Origin: Syntrophomonadaceae bacterium
GTDB lineage: Bacteria; Bacillota; Dethiobacteria; DTU022
Direction of reading: 5' to 3'
Length of the DNA: 8,011 bases
NCBI GenBank assembly: GCA_007127255.1
Contig: SKZS01000143.1
Location: 1 to 8,011, forward strand
Part shown: piece by piece, positions 7,705 to 8,011 of the stretch
Position numbering within the stretch: the first letter of the stretch is position 1
How the letters are laid out: each line of letters starts with the position of its first letter
Made by a program: the position numbers and the translations under genes
Notes under the pieces: generated by a model
Told to the model about the DNA's origin: nothing
The model's database searches: none
Seen by the model: the letters and a program-made list of their open reading frames with translations, nothing else

Positions 7705-7737
7705 TAAAACAAAAAACCACGGCAAAACGTGGTTTTT
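7705..7737 (-). terminator. Riboswitch-controlled intrinsic terminator in the btuF leader
   Basis: On the minus strand AAAAACCACG (7737-7728) pairs perfectly with CGTGGTTTTT (7721-7712) around the six-base loop TTTTGC, and a T-rich run (TTTTTTGTTTT) follows. It lies 40 bases after the aptamer and 37 bases before the btuF start, the expected place for the expression platform of an OFF riboswitch. The A-rich left arm can also pair elsewhere (see findings). It is unlikely to end an upstream gene, as it lies within the leader. Confidence 0.88.
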
Positions 7738-7748
7738 ACCCCGCCTTA

Positions 7749-7765
7749 CCCTTTCACCCGAAGGG
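7749..7765 (-). promoter_or_regulatory. Small hairpin between aptamer and terminator
   Basis: On the minus strand CCCTT (7765-7761) pairs with AAGGG (7753-7749) around the seven-base loop CGGGTGA. An overlapping alternative is ACCCC (7767-7763) with GGGGT (7742-7738), which would reach the base of the terminator. It may be part of the expression platform or the loop partner that many cobalamin riboswitches place after the core, but the loop shows no convincing complement in the aptamer. Confidence 0.45.
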
Positions 7766-7777
7766 GTTAAGCGCACA

Positions 7778-7928
7778 ATCAGGCAGGTCTCCTGGCTCGT
7801 GTTCACTGCATCCCCTGCCTTCCCGGTTTATTAAAACCAGTGGCCTTCGAGGAGATGCTTCCCACTTACAGTGGCGGGACCGCGCCGGATTTTCACCGGC
7901 TTCCCTATTCAGTCTACTGACACCTGAT
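7778..7928 (-). ncRNA. Cobalamin riboswitch aptamer
   Basis: The minus strand shows the conserved cobalamin aptamer in order: AGGTGTC near the 5' end (7925-7919), GCCGGTGAAAATCCGGC, GCGGTCCCGCCACTGTAA, a GCATC/GATGC stem, GGCCACTGG, CGGGAAGGC, and the B12 box GAGCCAGGAGACCTGCC (7798-7782). The closing P1 stem pairs ATCAGG (7928-7923) with CCTGAT (7783-7778), which fixes the ends. The family binds adenosylcobalamin or related corrinoids in the leader of B12 genes and normally turns expression off when ligand is present. An intrinsic terminator lies between it and btuF, so control is probably at transcription termination. Confidence 0.96.
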
Positions 7929-7953
7929 CTACTCTTATATTGCTGTCGAAGAT

Positions 7954-7982
7954 ATTATAGCACGGCAGACTATGCTTGTCTA
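7954..7982 (-). promoter_or_regulatory. Sigma-A type promoter of the B12 operon
   Basis: On the minus strand TAGACA (7982-7977, five of six matches to TTGACA) and a perfect TATAAT (7959-7954) are separated by exactly 17 bases. TGC directly before TATAAT makes an extended -10. Transcription should begin near 7946-7948, about 20 bases upstream of the aptamer. This is the only promoter I see for the operon. Upstream (7983-8011) I see no gene, only an AT-rich stretch ending at the window edge. Confidence 0.85.
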
Positions 7983-8011
7983 ACTAACATAAAAACAGGC
8001 TTTTAAGGCTG

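Noticed and set aside
7686..8006. Plus-strand open frame of 106 codons across the leader
   Set aside because: It lies antisense to the riboswitch, terminator and promoter. Its openness follows from the structured RNA sequence, and the product has no recognisable feature.
7988..8011. Possible tail of an upstream terminator (AGCCTG followed by TTTTT on the minus strand)
   Set aside because: Only one arm could be in the window and no pairing partner is visible, so it cannot be supported.
1..8011. Mobile elements, CRISPR arrays, tRNA or rRNA genes
   Set aside because: I saw no transposase, direct-repeat array or structural RNA gene other than the riboswitch.

Overview
This window is almost entirely one minus-strand operon for vitamin B12: uptake of cobalamin or cobinamide followed by the late steps of cobalamin assembly. 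In transcription order (right to left) it reads promoter, cobalamin riboswitch, intrinsic terminator, btuF, btuC, btuD, cobU, cbiB, cobS, cobD, cobQ. CobQ runs off the left edge, so the operon continues outside the window. No plus-strand gene is supported.

Organism: the base composition is close to half GC, Shine-Dalgarno sites are strong (GGAGG type), the promoter is of sigma-A type, the binding protein is a lipoprotein, and a riboswitch is followed by an intrinsic terminator. Together these suggest a Gram-positive-type bacterium, probably an anaerobic member of the Clostridia (Bacillota). This is inference; no taxonomic marker is present.

Layout: the 7669-8011 leader holds an extended -10 promoter (7954-7982), a cobalamin aptamer (7778-7928) and a terminator hairpin (about 7705-7737). 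BtuF (lipoprotein), BtuC (permease) and BtuD (ATPase) form a BtuFCD importer. BtuD carries an unexplained C-terminal domain of roughly 170 residues. CobU, CbiB, CobS and CobD build aminopropanol phosphate, attach it to cobyric acid, activate adenosylcobinamide and join it to the lower-ligand riboside. CobQ amidates the corrin ring to make cobyric acid.

The genes are packed very tightly. Most junctions overlap by a few bases or are separated by at most 4 bases, and two use TTG start codons placed in a TTGA start/stop overlap. This predicts translational coupling. All eight genes should be shut off together when cobalamin is plentiful. The known part of the window is a conventional B12 locus. 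The parts most worth a second look are the BtuD C-terminal domain, the riboswitch expression platform and the non-ATG starts.
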